Shown here: positions 17,480 through 26,421 of the stretch, piece by piece
How positions within the stretch are numbered: the stretch's first letter is position 1
How the letters are laid out: every line of letters starts with the position of its first letter
Notes under the pieces: model-generated
The model's input: the letters and a program-made list of their open reading frames with translations, nothing else
The model's database searches: none
Told to the model about the DNA's origin: nothing
From: JBEBVQ01 sp964527735
Lineage (GTDB): Bacteria > Bacteroidota > Bacteroidia > Chitinophagales > Chitinophagaceae
NCBI GenBank assembly: GCA_964527735.1
Contig: CAZGPG010000006.1
Coordinates: 86,571 to 150,570, forward strand
Direction of reading: 5' to 3'
Length of the DNA stretch: 64,000 nucleotides
Translations under genes and position numbers: made by a program

Positions 17480-18328
17480 ATGGTTTTATTCAAGAAAATA
17501 ACGGACTTACAGACATGGCTCAGCAGCCATCCGCAGGCAGGGAAACAACTGGCATTTATCCCGACAATGGGGGCTTTGCATGAAGGACACAAGTCGCTCA
17601 TAACAAATGCAATATCAGACGGATGCTATACCGTGTGCAGCATATTTGTCAACCCTTCCCAGTTCAATGATAAGGCAGATTTCAACGCTTATCCTGTCAC
17701 CCCCGGACCTGATCTGGCGCTCCTTGCCGATGCCGGCTGCAATGTGGTCTTTATGCCGGATACGGATGAAATTTACCCGGAAGGGACGGTGCAGCACAGC
17801 TTCACTTTCGGCTACCTGGAAACTATACTGGAAGGTTTTCACCGGCCCGGACATTTCAAAGGAGTGGGACAGGTGGTGCATCGCCTGCTTGATATTGTAC
17901 AGCCTGACGTGCTCTATATGGGAGGGAAAGATTACCAGCAATGTATGGTGATCCGGGAATTGCTCAGACAAACGGGTAAATCGGAAGACATCCGGGTAAA
18001 TATCTGCCCTACGGTCAGGGAGGCGGACGGGCTGGCGATGAGCTCCCGTAACCGCCGGCTCACTGAACCGCAGCGTGCGATCGCCGGCATCATCTACCAG
18101 TGCCTTGTATCTGTACAAAGCAAGCAGAGAACCGCGCAGTTCAGCGTATTACAGAAAGAATGTACAGAGCTGATGCAGGCAAAAGGCATGGAGCCTGAAT
18201 ACATAGTACTTGCCGATGCCGGCGACCTCCGGCTGTTGGATGATTTTGATCACACCCGCCCGATGATCGTGCTGATTGCCGCAAGAATAGGATCGGTAAG
18301 GCTGATTGATAACATGTTATTGTCGTAG
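17480..18328 (+). CDS. panC: Pantoate-beta-alanine ligase
   Basis: Joins pantoate and beta-alanine with ATP to give pantothenate. The nucleotidyltransferase HIGH-type motif is in PTMGALHEGH, followed by the pantoate-binding region GHFKGVGQVVHRL, GGKDYQQ and the KMSKS-equivalent MSSRNRRL. Starting at ATG 17480 (MVLFKKITDLQTW) gives 282 residues, the usual size; the 31-residue upstream extension is not family-like. It is divergent from the starch-synthase-like gene. No panD or panB is in the window. Confidence 0.95.
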   Translation: MVLFKKITDLQTWLSSHPQAGKQLAFIPTMGALHEGHKSLITNAISDGCYTVCSIFVNPSQFNDKADFNAYPVTPGPDLALLADAGCNVVFMPDTDEIYPEGTVQHSFTFGYLETILEGFHRPGHFKGVGQVVHRLLDIVQPDVLYMGGKDYQQCMVIRELLRQTGKSEDIRVNICPTVREADGLAMSSRNRRLTEPQRAIAGIIYQCLVSVQSKQRTAQFSVLQKECTELMQAKGMEPEYIVLADAGDLRLLDDFDHTRPMIVLIAARIGSVRLIDNMLLS

Positions 18329-18344
18329 CACACGCATGCAGAAA

Positions 18345-18374
18345 CGCCGGCAGTTTTGTATAAAGCTGCCGACG
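18345..18374. terminator. Possible bidirectional terminator hairpin
   Basis: CGCCGGCAG and CTGCCGACG flank an 11-12-base AT-rich loop between the convergent panC and T9SS-cargo genes. The stem is about 8-9 pairs with G-T pairs. T-runs are short, so this is a tentative call. Confidence 0.4.
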
Positions 18375-18398
18375 CTGCGATTGTTCTTCTATGATCAT

Positions 18399-19343
18399 TT
18401 AATAACGAACGAGCTTCCGCACCGCGGACATGCCGTTCCTGTCCTGCAGGCGGATCGTATAAACGCCTTCGGGCAGCATGCTCATGTCTACATGGTTTTG
18501 CGCGGCAGACACTTCGCCACGCGTTAAGATGCGTCCGCTGATATCTGCAATGGTATAACGGTACACATCGCCTCCCGGTAAAGTAAACACGGCCGCATCA
18601 CGTACGGGATTGGGGTGTATGGAAAACTCCGGGGAAGCAATGGCTTTCCCTGCAGAAAGGATCGTCCCGCTCAGCACATTGTATGTATTCTTTACCGTAA
18701 CAGAATCAAGCGCATGATTATATATACGCAATAAGGCAATGGAGCCGGCGCTGGCTTCATTCTGCACCGCGAGATCATCCTGAAAAAAGCGCAGCTTTTT
18801 GTTGTCATCGTAGACAGCATCATCATTATTATCGGTAAACTGGATAAATTTATCGCCGTCTCCATACATCATCACATGCTTGGTAGCAGCATCTCTCGTA
18901 ATTACATAGTGAGAATACGTATTGGCTGCAAACGGCGCATCGCTGCTACTGGTTGCTATGTTATAAAAATTGAGCTGTCCGTTATACACATAACATCCCC
19001 GGTCTGCAGTACGGCTCTTGAAATCAATAACCCGCTTCCAGCTGTTCAATTGCTCCATAGAAAAATACAACTCAATCGTATAGCTTTCCGATGCAATAAA
19101 TCCGGTTAATGAATCATCGAAATAAAAGCCGCAGTTATTGTCGAACTGGTATACCGTACGCGTGATATTATAATCCGGCAGTGTTTCCTCCACAAAGTTT
19201 CCTGTACACAGCTGGATCAATTCCGGCCCTGCATTATTTACCTCTTTAAAATCACCTGAAAACCGGTATTCCAATACACTCTGGCCATATAGAAGCGACG
19301 AGAACAGACCACAGGACAACAGCAATAATAATGTTTTTTTCAT
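18399..19343 (-). CDS. LamG-like secreted protein with T9SS sorting domain
   Basis: Predicted T9SS cargo. Starting at ATG 19343 (MKKTLLLLLSCGLFSSLLYGQ) gives 314 residues with a clean signal peptide. The middle resembles a concanavalin/LamG fold (residues about 25-220: YTIELYFSMEQL, ALLRIYNHALD). The last 75 residues, from FSIHPNPVRDAAVFTLPG to MSAVRKLVRY, are a type A T9SS C-terminal sorting domain, which directs export across the outer membrane. The frame's first Met, ten codons upstream, is rejected because it would spoil the signal peptide. Confidence 0.85.
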   Translation of the reverse strand: MKKTLLLLLSCGLFSSLLYGQSVLEYRFSGDFKEVNNAGPELIQLCTGNFVEETLPDYNITRTVYQFDNNCGFYFDDSLTGFIASESYTIELYFSMEQLNSWKRVIDFKSRTADRGCYVYNGQLNFYNIATSSSDAPFAANTYSHYVITRDAATKHVMMYGDGDKFIQFTDNNDDAVYDDNKKLRFFQDDLAVQNEASAGSIALLRIYNHALDSVTVKNTYNVLSGTILSAGKAIASPEFSIHPNPVRDAAVFTLPGGDVYRYTIADISGRILTRGEVSAAQNHVDMSMLPEGVYTIRLQDRNGMSAVRKLVRY

Positions 19344-19362
19344 ATCTGAATGTTTTGACACC

Positions 19363-19370
19363 CAAATATA
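19363..19370 (-). promoter_or_regulatory. Candidate -7 element for the T9SS cargo gene
   Basis: Minus strand TATATTTG is an exact TAnnTTTG match, though followed by G rather than C or T, 19 bases upstream of the ATG at 19343. Confidence 0.45.
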
Positions 19371-19466
19371 CATTTATACGCAATACATTCCGCAATTATT
19401 TATGATTTTTTTGGTCACCTGGCGGATAAATACCGGCTGGCACGGATGAAACTGCGGGATAAATAC

Positions 19467-20885
19467 CTATCCCACCCTGGAGATCTTGAGCATATTGGTA
19501 GCCCCATGTTCTTCAATGGGCATACTCCCGGTGTTTACCACCACATCGCCGGACTTTATCAGTCCCTTCTCCTTTAATATACTTATCTGATCGGTAACGA
19601 TCTTGTCCATGCTCTCTTCATGCGCATAGAAAAAAGCCTGCACACCCCAGCTAAGGCTCAGCTGGTTGACCAGGGCTTCTGTTTTAGTGAACACAAAAAG
19701 CAGGGAACGGGGACGGAAGCTGGACAGCATAAACCCGGTATAGCCCGATTGCGTCATCCCGATAACCGCATTGGCATTGATATCATGAGCGATCTGGCAG
19801 GCATTATAGCACAGCGCATCGCTCAGAAATGAAGGAGAATGCGGCTGCGGCACAAGATTTCTGTTGTACACCAGCTCTTCCTTCTCTACCTCCTTGATAA
19901 TACTCACCATAGTACGTATCACCAGCTCAGGATAGTTGCCAACGGCAGTTTCCGCACTGAGCATCACGGCATCGGCTCCTTCAAGCACCGCATTAGCGAC
20001 GTCCGTGATCTCGCTCCTGTTGGGGCGTGTGCGGGTGAGCATGCTTTCCATCATCTGGGTAGCAATGATCACGGGTTTAGCCCGGTGGATGCACATGCGG
20101 ATAATTTTCTTCTGAAGCATCGGTATCTGCTGCAGCGGCAGCTCTACGCCGAGGTCGCCACGAGCTACCATAACGGCATCCGATGCAAGGATGATCTCAC
20201 GCAGGTGCTCCAGCGCTTCCGGCTTTTCAATCTTTGAAATGATCTTGGCGTGGCTGCCCTTCTCTTTTAATATTTCACGAAGTCCTGTCACATCCACCGG
20301 CCGCCGTACAAAGGAAAGCGCTACCCAGTCAATACCCTGCTCAATAATAAAATCAAGATCCGAAAGGTCTTTTTCCGAAAGCGACGGTAGTGATATAGCG
20401 GTGTCAGGGAGGTTTACGCCTTTACGGGACGATAAAAATCCGGGCGCTGTTACCTGCACCTTTACCCGGTTATCTACGGTAATTTCTGTTACCAGCACTT
20501 CTATCTTTCCGTCGTCGAGCAACACTTTTTCACCGATGCGCACATCTTTATGAAAATTCGGATAGGATATATATACGGCGTCGGGGGTGCCGGTCAGATT
20601 TTCATTCGTGAAATAAAATTCATCCCCCTGCTCCAGCATAAATCCTCCGTCCTGCAGCTCCCCAACGCGTAGTTTCGGCCCCTGCAGATCGGCAAGAAGG
20701 GCAATATTAAGCGGGAAATCAGCATTAATGCTCCGGATATGCCGGATAACTTCCTTATGCTGTTCGTGCGTACCGTGTGAAAAATTGAGCCGGAATACAT
20801 TTACACCCTCTTCTACCAGAGCCAGTAATTTTTCATAGCTGCTGCTCGCCGGACCTACAGTAGCGATGATCTTGGTCTTATGCAT
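19467..20885 (-). CDS. pyk: Pyruvate kinase
   Basis: Converts phosphoenolpyruvate and ADP to pyruvate and ATP, the last step of glycolysis. KTKIIATVGPASSSYEKL opens the barrel, followed by the substrate-loop residues FRLNFSHGTHE, KIEKPEAL, VARGDLGVELP and ATQMMESM, and a C-terminal allosteric-type domain to residue 472. Length and motifs are typical. The upstream 250 bases before rsmG are filled with repeats rather than an obvious promoter. Confidence 0.96.
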   Translation of the reverse strand: MHKTKIIATVGPASSSYEKLLALVEEGVNVFRLNFSHGTHEQHKEVIRHIRSINADFPLNIALLADLQGPKLRVGELQDGGFMLEQGDEFYFTNENLTGTPDAVYISYPNFHKDVRIGEKVLLDDGKIEVLVTEITVDNRVKVQVTAPGFLSSRKGVNLPDTAISLPSLSEKDLSDLDFIIEQGIDWVALSFVRRPVDVTGLREILKEKGSHAKIISKIEKPEALEHLREIILASDAVMVARGDLGVELPLQQIPMLQKKIIRMCIHRAKPVIIATQMMESMLTRTRPNRSEITDVANAVLEGADAVMLSAETAVGNYPELVIRTMVSIIKEVEKEELVYNRNLVPQPHSPSFLSDALCYNACQIAHDINANAVIGMTQSGYTGFMLSSFRPRSLLFVFTKTEALVNQLSLSWGVQAFFYAHEESMDKIVTDQISILKEKGLIKSGDVVVNTGSMPIEEHGATNMLKISRVG

Positions 20886-20980
20886 ATTGCTGTATCTTAA
20901 CGTCCACAGCCTTCATAATAAACGAAAGCTATACCTCGATGATTTGAATTCTTACGCAAGTTACAGATTATTCAGGGATG

Positions 20981-21066
20981 TAGGGGCGAATTGCATTCGC
21001 CCAGGGGTGAGGGATGAGAGATGAATGATGAATTTCACCCCGTATGGGTGAAGCACTATTCGCCCT
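20981..21066. repeat. REP-like element related to palindromes inside the RAYT gene
   Basis: GGGCGAAT-TGC-ATTCGCCC begins near 20984. It has the same 8-base arms as the two copies in the RAYT gene. It is followed by a CACCC/GGGTG hairpin (near 21036-21050) and a second ATTCGCCCTA end at 21058-21067, giving a compound element of about 86 bases between pyk and rsmG. Confidence 0.75.
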
Positions 21067-21072
21067 AAAAAA

Positions 21073-21108
21073 TTGGACAAATGTCCAAAAATTTGGACAT
21101 TTGTCCGA
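21073..21108. repeat. Nested inverted repeat (GGACAAATGTCC)
   Basis: GGACAAATGTCC (21075-21086), itself nearly self-complementary, faces GGACATTTGTCC (21095-21106) over an AAAAATTT spacer. The arms pair over about 14-16 bases. There is no T-run, so terminator function is doubtful; it adjoins the REP-like element. Confidence 0.6.
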
Positions 21109-21110
21109 AT

Positions 21111-21138
21111 AACTCATAACTCATAACTCATAACTCAT
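21111..21138. repeat. Tandem heptamer AACTCAT x4 at the rsmG stop
   Basis: Four exact copies of a 7-base unit. The rsmG stop codon (21135-21137) falls within the last copy. Simple tandem arrays of this kind can change copy number by slippage. Confidence 0.85.
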
Positions 21139-21791
21139 AATTCCTGATTACCGCTCACGTACAGCACATACTTATCCGCCAGGGACGGCTCCGGGAAGAT
21201 GCGCTCCAGCGGCCACATATGAGGTCTTAAACCCGAATCTGCGATCTCTGCTGCAAGATCTCCGCCTTTCAGGCAGAACAAACCGTTTTCAAACGTCTCC
21301 GTCTGCCTGCCCTTCCTGATCACAGGCGCTATCCACTTCCATAAAGTACCGAGTGGCGCCACGGCCCGGGAAACGGCGTAATCGAACTGCCCACTTCGTA
21401 TATCCTCGACCCTGCTGTGTACTGCCGTAACATTCTTCAATCCGGTTGCTGCAGCCACTTCCTGCACCACTTTTATCTTCTTGCCGATACTGTCTGCAAG
21501 TAAAAATTCCGACCCGGGAAACAAGATCGCAAGCGGAATACCGGGGAACCCGCCGCCGGTACCGATATCCAATATCCTGGCGCCGGGAGTAAAACGGATC
21601 ACTTGCGCGATCGCCAGAGAGTGTAGCACATGCTTTTCGTACAATGCTTCGATATCCTTTCTTGAAATGACATTGATCTTTTCATTCCACGATCTGTACA
21701 ACGGGTCCAACATCCGGAATTGCTCCTCCTGCGTATGCGTAAGGTCCGGGAAATATTTAAAGATTATGTCCACTGGTGTTTGTTCTTCCAT
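21135..21791 (-). CDS. rsmG: 16S rRNA (guanine527-N7)-methyltransferase
   Basis: SAM-dependent methyltransferase acting on G527 of 16S rRNA. The SAM-binding loop DIGTGGGFPGIPLAI, NVISRKDIEALYEKHVLHSL and the YAVSRAVAPLGTLWKWI block are family signatures. The 218-residue length is normal. Its first 28 bases overlap the end of the upstream glycosyltransferase gene, so the two are translated as a coupled pair. Its stop codon lies in a tandem repeat array. Confidence 0.95.
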   Translation of the reverse strand: MEEQTPVDIIFKYFPDLTHTQEEQFRMLDPLYRSWNEKINVISRKDIEALYEKHVLHSLAIAQVIRFTPGARILDIGTGGGFPGIPLAILFPGSEFLLADSIGKKIKVVQEVAAATGLKNVTAVHSRVEDIRSGQFDYAVSRAVAPLGTLWKWIAPVIRKGRQTETFENGLFCLKGGDLAAEIADSGLRPHMWPLERIFPEPSLADKYVLYVSGNQEL

Positions 21792-22879
21792 AAAATATAC
21801 GGGGCGAGCACAAAGTTATAGATCATCCAGCCAAAATCGAAAAGCGGAAAGAAACCGGCAAGTCGCTGTTCCTTCAGTTTCCGGGAAGCCAGCAGCCACA
21901 GCGTCCAATACAACAGGCAACGGAGCCCCATTAATATAGCAGCAATCCATGCATATCCTGAAAAAAGGAGGATAGCCAACAACAGCCATACACCCGCATG
22001 AGATAAGGCATATGCCCCCAGCAGCACCCGGATCGGCCATTTATAATATTTCCCGGTGGACATATGACGCTGTTTCTGTCGCAACCATGCAGTCCATGAT
22101 TCCTTCGCCGGGCTTACCATAAATGTTTCCGGATCACAGACAATAGCTGTATTATGCTTATCTGCCGCTATACGCATCAGGAGGTCATCATCCCCCGATG
22201 GTATCACGCCCCAGAGCGGCGTTTCCACAGCGCTGCGCAAAATTTCTTTGGTACAGGCCAGATTCCGCCCTACCGCCATGTAGGGCAAACCTGCCCGCGC
22301 ATACCCGGCATATTGCAGCAAGGTGTGCGTGGTCTCCCAGCGGATAAACGCATTCAGCAGCCCGCTGCGGTATGCATAAGGTGCATATCCTGCCACGATC
22401 CCCTTTCCTGATCTCAGCGGCGCTGTCATTCGTGTAATCCACCCGGGACCTGAGGGACGGCAATCCGCATCCGTCATCAGCAGCCATTCGTGCGCTGCCT
22501 GCTGCATTCCTGTGCGCAATGCAAACTTTTTACCCGGCAGATCCCGTACGGCATCTGCTGCTATGCGCACCACCCGAAGATGAGGATATACTGCCGCCAG
22601 GCGCTGCAATACCGCTGCCGTGTCGTCTGAAGAGGCATCATCCACTACGACCACCTCGAAGTGTGGTTTGCCCGATTCGTTGGTATATCTTTGCGCCAGT
22701 ATTTCAGGCAGGTTATGTTGCAGCCGGGAAGCTTCGTTCCGGGCGCAGATGATCACCGAAACCGGACGTAGCGGCGCAGGCGACTGAGCGGAAAATACAG
22801 ACCGGATGAAGAAAAACCGGATGAAGAAAAAAAACAGATAGCCGCATTGCAGTACAATGCAGCAACCGTAAATAATCAT
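21764..22879 (-). CDS. Family 2 glycosyltransferase, membrane-bound
   Basis: A GT-A fold transferase with one N-terminal helix, a catalytic domain (VSVIICARNEASRL, VVVDDASSDDT, the DxD-like TDADCRPS, and GDDDLLMRI) and two to three C-terminal helices. Substrates are not evident. ATG 22879 is chosen over the GTG at 22897 because a probable promoter element sits immediately before the GTG. A 15-base in-frame duplication near the N-terminus (22800-22835) yields FFFIR-FFFIR in the anchoring helix. It overlaps rsmG by 28 bases. Confidence 0.88.
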   Translation of the reverse strand: MIIYGCCIVLQCGYLFFFFIRFFFIRSVFSAQSPAPLRPVSVIICARNEASRLQHNLPEILAQRYTNESGKPHFEVVVVDDASSDDTAAVLQRLAAVYPHLRVVRIAADAVRDLPGKKFALRTGMQQAAHEWLLMTDADCRPSGPGWITRMTAPLRSGKGIVAGYAPYAYRSGLLNAFIRWETTHTLLQYAGYARAGLPYMAVGRNLACTKEILRSAVETPLWGVIPSGDDDLLMRIAADKHNTAIVCDPETFMVSPAKESWTAWLRQKQRHMSTGKYYKWPIRVLLGAYALSHAGVWLLLAILLFSGYAWIAAILMGLRCLLYWTLWLLASRKLKEQRLAGFFPLFDFGWMIYNFVLAPYILWKNKHQWT

Positions 22880-22901
22880 CAGGCAGAAAGACAGCACAGG
22901 A

Positions 22902-22909
22902 CAAAGTAA
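22902..22909 (-). promoter_or_regulatory. Weak candidate -7 element for the glycosyltransferase-rsmG pair
   Basis: Minus strand TTACTTTG followed by T has one mismatch to TAnnTTTGY and lies 23 bases before the ATG at 22879. Confidence 0.35.
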
Positions 22910-22958
22910 TAGAATTAATCAGAATTAGCGACCCCGGAAAAGAGGGTGACGAAAGAAA

Positions 22959-24089
22959 ATGGATTTTGAACTATCAGCAAAAGATCATGCATCGGGCGCC
23001 CGCGCCGGACGCATTACCACCGATCACGGGGTGATCGAAACGCCCATCTTCATGCCCGTTGGCACCGCCGGGTCTGTAAAAGCTGTATCACAGCAGCAAT
23101 TGCAGCAGGAGGTGAAAGCACAAATCATCCTGGGCAATACTTACCATCTCTATCTGCGACCGGGCACAGAGATATTGCAGCAGGCGGGCGGCCTGCACCG
23201 GTTTATGGGCTGGGACAAACCGATCCTGACAGACAGTGGCGGATACCAGGTATTTTCTTTGGCAGCCAACAGGAAGCTTAAGGAAGAAGGAGCTGTATTC
23301 CAGTCGCACATTGACGGCTCCCGCCACTTATTCGCCCCGGAGAATGTGGTTGATATTCAGCGGCAGATCGGCGCCGATATTATTATGGCATTCGATGAAT
23401 GCCCCCCCTACCCTTCCGACTATGCCTATGCCAGAAAATCCATGGAGCTGACCCATCGCTGGCTGGCACGCTGTATCCGGCAAATGGACGAAACGGAACC
23501 GTTGTATGGGCACCACCAAAGTCTTTTCCCGATCATCCAGGGAAGCACATTCAAAGACCTCCGTACGGCTTCTGCTCAATTTATCGCAGATACGGAATGC
23601 GATGGCAACGCGATCGGGGGGCTTTCCGTTGGCGAACCGGAAGAAATGATGTACGAAATGTGCGCCTTATGCTGCGATCATTTGCCGGAGCACAAACCAC
23701 GCTACCTGATGGGTGTTGGCACACCATGGAATATACTGGAGAATATCGCGCTCGGGATAGATATGTTTGACTGCGTCATGCCCACCCGGAACGGGCGGAA
23801 CGGGATGTTATTCACCACACAGGGAGTCATCAATATCAAGAACAAACGATGGGCAACCGACTTCAGTCCGATCGATGAAGGTCTGGACTGCCACACCAGC
23901 AATTATTACACCAAAGCTTACCTGCGCCATTTGTTTGTTGCCAACGAACTGCTTGGGATGCAGATAGCAAGCATACACAACCTGGCTTTTTACCTGCATC
24001 TGGTGCAGGAGGCACGCAGGCACATCATGGACGGAGACTTCACTTCCTGGAAGAATAATCTTCTTCCGGTGCTCAGGCAACGTTTGTAA
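22959..24089 (+). CDS. tgt: Queuine tRNA-ribosyltransferase
   Basis: Exchanges guanine at the wobble position of GUN anticodon tRNAs for the queuosine precursor. TPIFMPVGTAGSVKAV opens the barrel, LTDSGGYQVFSLA carries the catalytic Asp, GGLSVGEP and DMFDCVMPTRNGRNG hold the second Asp and the substrate loop, and the zinc ligands are in CHTSNYYTKAYLRHLF. The 376-residue length is standard. In Bacteroidota tgt is commonly next to an LptF/LptG permease gene; here a lipoprotein gene sits between them. Confidence 0.97.
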   Translation: MDFELSAKDHASGARAGRITTDHGVIETPIFMPVGTAGSVKAVSQQQLQQEVKAQIILGNTYHLYLRPGTEILQQAGGLHRFMGWDKPILTDSGGYQVFSLAANRKLKEEGAVFQSHIDGSRHLFAPENVVDIQRQIGADIIMAFDECPPYPSDYAYARKSMELTHRWLARCIRQMDETEPLYGHHQSLFPIIQGSTFKDLRTASAQFIADTECDGNAIGGLSVGEPEEMMYEMCALCCDHLPEHKPRYLMGVGTPWNILENIALGIDMFDCVMPTRNGRNGMLFTTQGVINIKNKRWATDFSPIDEGLDCHTSNYYTKAYLRHLFVANELLGMQIASIHNLAFYLHLVQEARRHIMDGDFTSWKNNLLPVLRQRL

Positions 24090-24159
24090 ACAGACCTTAC
24101 GAACCATTTCACCATACAAATAATATTTATTATCATTGCAGGAAACAAGCACAATAAAC

Positions 24160-24606
24160 ATGAAAGCTTTGCGTATTTTTCTCCCCGGCGTTATTGCCCT
24201 GATACTGTGCTTTGGTGTACAGGGATGTAAAAAAGACGAGAACAAACCCAAAGGTGATTACACACTGCTGACACAGTATAAATGGAAAATCGCCGCTACC
24301 AAATGGATAGCTGAGGACGGCACAGAAACATATCCGGATATAGCTGAATGCCGGGCTGATGATATCCGGGAATACGAAACTACCGGCAAGTTTAATCTGC
24401 AGGTAGGCGGCAACCTTTGTTATGAAGATGAAATATCCCGCAGCGGTACATGGGAACTGAAGAATTACAGCAAGATACTGCATATGTATGTGGAAGGTAT
24501 GGGTTATTACGACGAGCAGGTTGAGGAGCTTTCGGAAACAGCGTTGAAGATCCGGTACGAGATAATGGGCAATACCATCGAGGAAACGTACGCGCCGGTT
24601 AAATGA
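24160..24606 (+). CDS. Lipocalin-like lipoprotein, unknown function
   Basis: A 148-residue protein from ATG 24160 (MKALRIFLPGVIALILCFGV) with a lipobox ending VQGC, then a short linker and a beta-rich domain with TQYKWKIAATKWIAEDG, FNLQVGG and SGTWELKNYSKILHM, the layout of small lipocalin-like Bacteroidota lipoproteins. Binding partners are unknown. It is inserted between tgt and the LptF/LptG gene on the same strand. The frame's first Met, eight codons upstream, would give a poor signal peptide. Confidence 0.75.
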   Translation: MKALRIFLPGVIALILCFGVQGCKKDENKPKGDYTLLTQYKWKIAATKWIAEDGTETYPDIAECRADDIREYETTGKFNLQVGGNLCYEDEISRSGTWELKNYSKILHMYVEGMGYYDEQVEELSETALKIRYEIMGNTIEETYAPVK

Positions 24607-24659
24607 TTTAATTGCAAACCATTTTGCAATCCGGATATCCGGCGGAGGAACGGTATAAA

Positions 24660-25733
24660 ATGAAAAAAATAGACTGGTATATCCTGAAAAAATTTCTGGG
24701 GACCTTTTTTTATGCCATTATTATCATGGCAGCCATTTCCTGTGTGATCGACTATTCGGAGAAGGTAGATAATTTTGTGAAGCACAAGGCGCCGCTCTCT
24801 GCTATACTGGGTTATTTCAAAAATTTCATACCCCATATCGTAGCGCTTCTGTACCCGCTGTTTATCTTTATTGCCACTATCTTCTTTACATCCCGGATGG
24901 CTTATCGTTCCGAGATTATTGCCATGCTGGCTTCCGGCATGTCGTTCACCAGATTCCTTCGCTCCTACATTATAGGCGCCATTTTCCTGGGATTGACATT
25001 TCTGGTCTTTAACCACTGGCTGGTACCCATGGCCAACCGCGACCGGTTGCATTTCGAAGATCTGTATACGCACGAATCTGTAAAATATTCGGACAGGAAC
25101 GTGCACCTCCGGCTCAGCCCGCAGCTCTATATCTATATGCAGCATTATGATTATACGCTGAATATGGGATACCAGTTTGCAGCGGAGGAAGTTAACGGCA
25201 TCGAACTGAAGGAAAAAATAATGGCCGACCGCGCCAGCTACGATAGCGCCAAAAAAGAATGGCGGTTATACAACGTCACTATACGCACCAACGACGGACT
25301 GAAAGAATCCCTGAAAACGGAGCATGAAGCAATACGGGAATTCCCTTTTACCCCTAAAGACCTGTACCAGGACGACGAAAAAGTGATGGCGATGACTACG
25401 CCGCAACTGGAGCGCTTTATCGAGCAGCAGCACACACGCGGTGTAGAAAATCTGAACCTTTATCATGTAGAGCGGCACCGGCGTACGGCTCAGCCATTCT
25501 CGGGGATTATCCTTACCATCATCGGCGCCTGCATTGCCAGCCGGAAGATCCGCGGGGGCAGCGGTCTGCATCTGGCGCTCGGCATCGCGATCAGCGCCGT
25601 ATATATCATGCTGATGCAGTTCAGCAATACGTTTTCCGTCAAAGCCGGTCTGGATCCGCTTGTTGCCGTATGGATACCTAATATCGTGTTCGGTATTATA
25701 GCGGTATACCTGTACCGGAAACAGGTTAAATAA
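24660..25733 (+). CDS. LptF/LptG family permease (YjgP/YjgQ)
   Basis: Inner-membrane permease of the lipopolysaccharide export complex LptB2FG. From ATG 24660 (MKKIDWYILKKFLGTFFYAI) it has 357 residues: three helices, a periplasmic beta-jellyroll of about 170 residues, then three helices (FSGIILTIIGACIASRK onwards). GGAGGAA lies about ten bases upstream and supports this start. Only one of the two permeases is present here; the other and the ATPase would be elsewhere. Confidence 0.88.
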   Translation: MKKIDWYILKKFLGTFFYAIIIMAAISCVIDYSEKVDNFVKHKAPLSAILGYFKNFIPHIVALLYPLFIFIATIFFTSRMAYRSEIIAMLASGMSFTRFLRSYIIGAIFLGLTFLVFNHWLVPMANRDRLHFEDLYTHESVKYSDRNVHLRLSPQLYIYMQHYDYTLNMGYQFAAEEVNGIELKEKIMADRASYDSAKKEWRLYNVTIRTNDGLKESLKTEHEAIREFPFTPKDLYQDDEKVMAMTTPQLERFIEQQHTRGVENLNLYHVERHRRTAQPFSGIILTIIGACIASRKIRGGSGLHLALGIAISAVYIMLMQFSNTFSVKAGLDPLVAVWIPNIVFGIIAVYLYRKQVK

Positions 25734-25776
25734 AAATGGAAAGTTGCTCCATTTTCAACTTTCAATTATCAACTGT

Positions 25777-26421
25777 ATGAACCTGTTACTAAGCAACCTG
25801 TTGCCCGTACCACTGCAAGAACAATACAGCAGTCGCCAGTCGGGGATCTGGATGCAGTCGCTGAGCCTGGAACAGGGTGAAACCGTTTCGCTCCCGGCGC
25901 CTTCCGGCACCGGAAAAACAACGCTGCTCCATATCCTGTATGGTATCCGGGACGATTATACAGGCGATGTATCCTGGGATCATACCCCGGTCAAAACCAT
26001 GTCCCCGGAAGCGTTAGCCACACTGCGTACCCGGGAGCTCAGCATTATATTCCAGGATCTGCGCCTGTTCCCCCAGCTTACCGTATACGAAAACCTGGAG
26101 TTGAAACGCAGCCTCACGGATACCATACCACAAGCGGAAATGACCGCCTGGATGGCCCGCCTGGGCATTACCGATAAACAACATACAGTCGTTCATACAC
26201 TTTCCTATGGCGAACAACAACGGGTAGCCATTATCAGGAGCCTGCTGCAGCCGTTCCGGTGGCTGCTGATGGATGAGCCGTTCAGCCATCTCGACCCGGG
26301 CAATACCCAAGCCGCCATTACACTCATACAGGAAGTTGCCGGCAGAAACAATGCCGGCTTGCTGCTTGCCGGGCTGGATACAGATAGCTATTTCGATTAT
26401 ACCCAAACAATTCACCTGTGA
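25777..26421 (+). CDS. ABC transporter ATPase with altered motifs
   Basis: LolD/FtsE-like ATPase, 214 residues from ATG 25777 (MNLLLSNLLPVPLQ). It has Walker A APSGTGKTT, Q-loop IIFQDLRLF, signature LSYGEQQR and Walker B WLLMDEPFSHLD. Two departures stand out: the first Walker A Gly is Ala, and where the switch His belongs (usually VTHD) the sequence reads AGLD. Its stop overlaps the GTG start of the permease gene, so they form a two-gene transporter. The altered switch suggests slow or atypical ATP hydrolysis. Confidence 0.85.
   Translation: MNLLLSNLLPVPLQEQYSSRQSGIWMQSLSLEQGETVSLPAPSGTGKTTLLHILYGIRDDYTGDVSWDHTPVKTMSPEALATLRTRELSIIFQDLRLFPQLTVYENLELKRSLTDTIPQAEMTAWMARLGITDKQHTVVHTLSYGEQQRVAIIRSLLQPFRWLLMDEPFSHLDPGNTQAAITLIQEVAGRNNAGLLLAGLDTDSYFDYTQTIHL

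Noticed and set aside
20981..21140. A CRISPR array between pyk and rsmG
   Set aside because: The repeats are different palindromes and a 7-base tandem, not regularly spaced identical repeats with unique spacers, and no cas gene is present.
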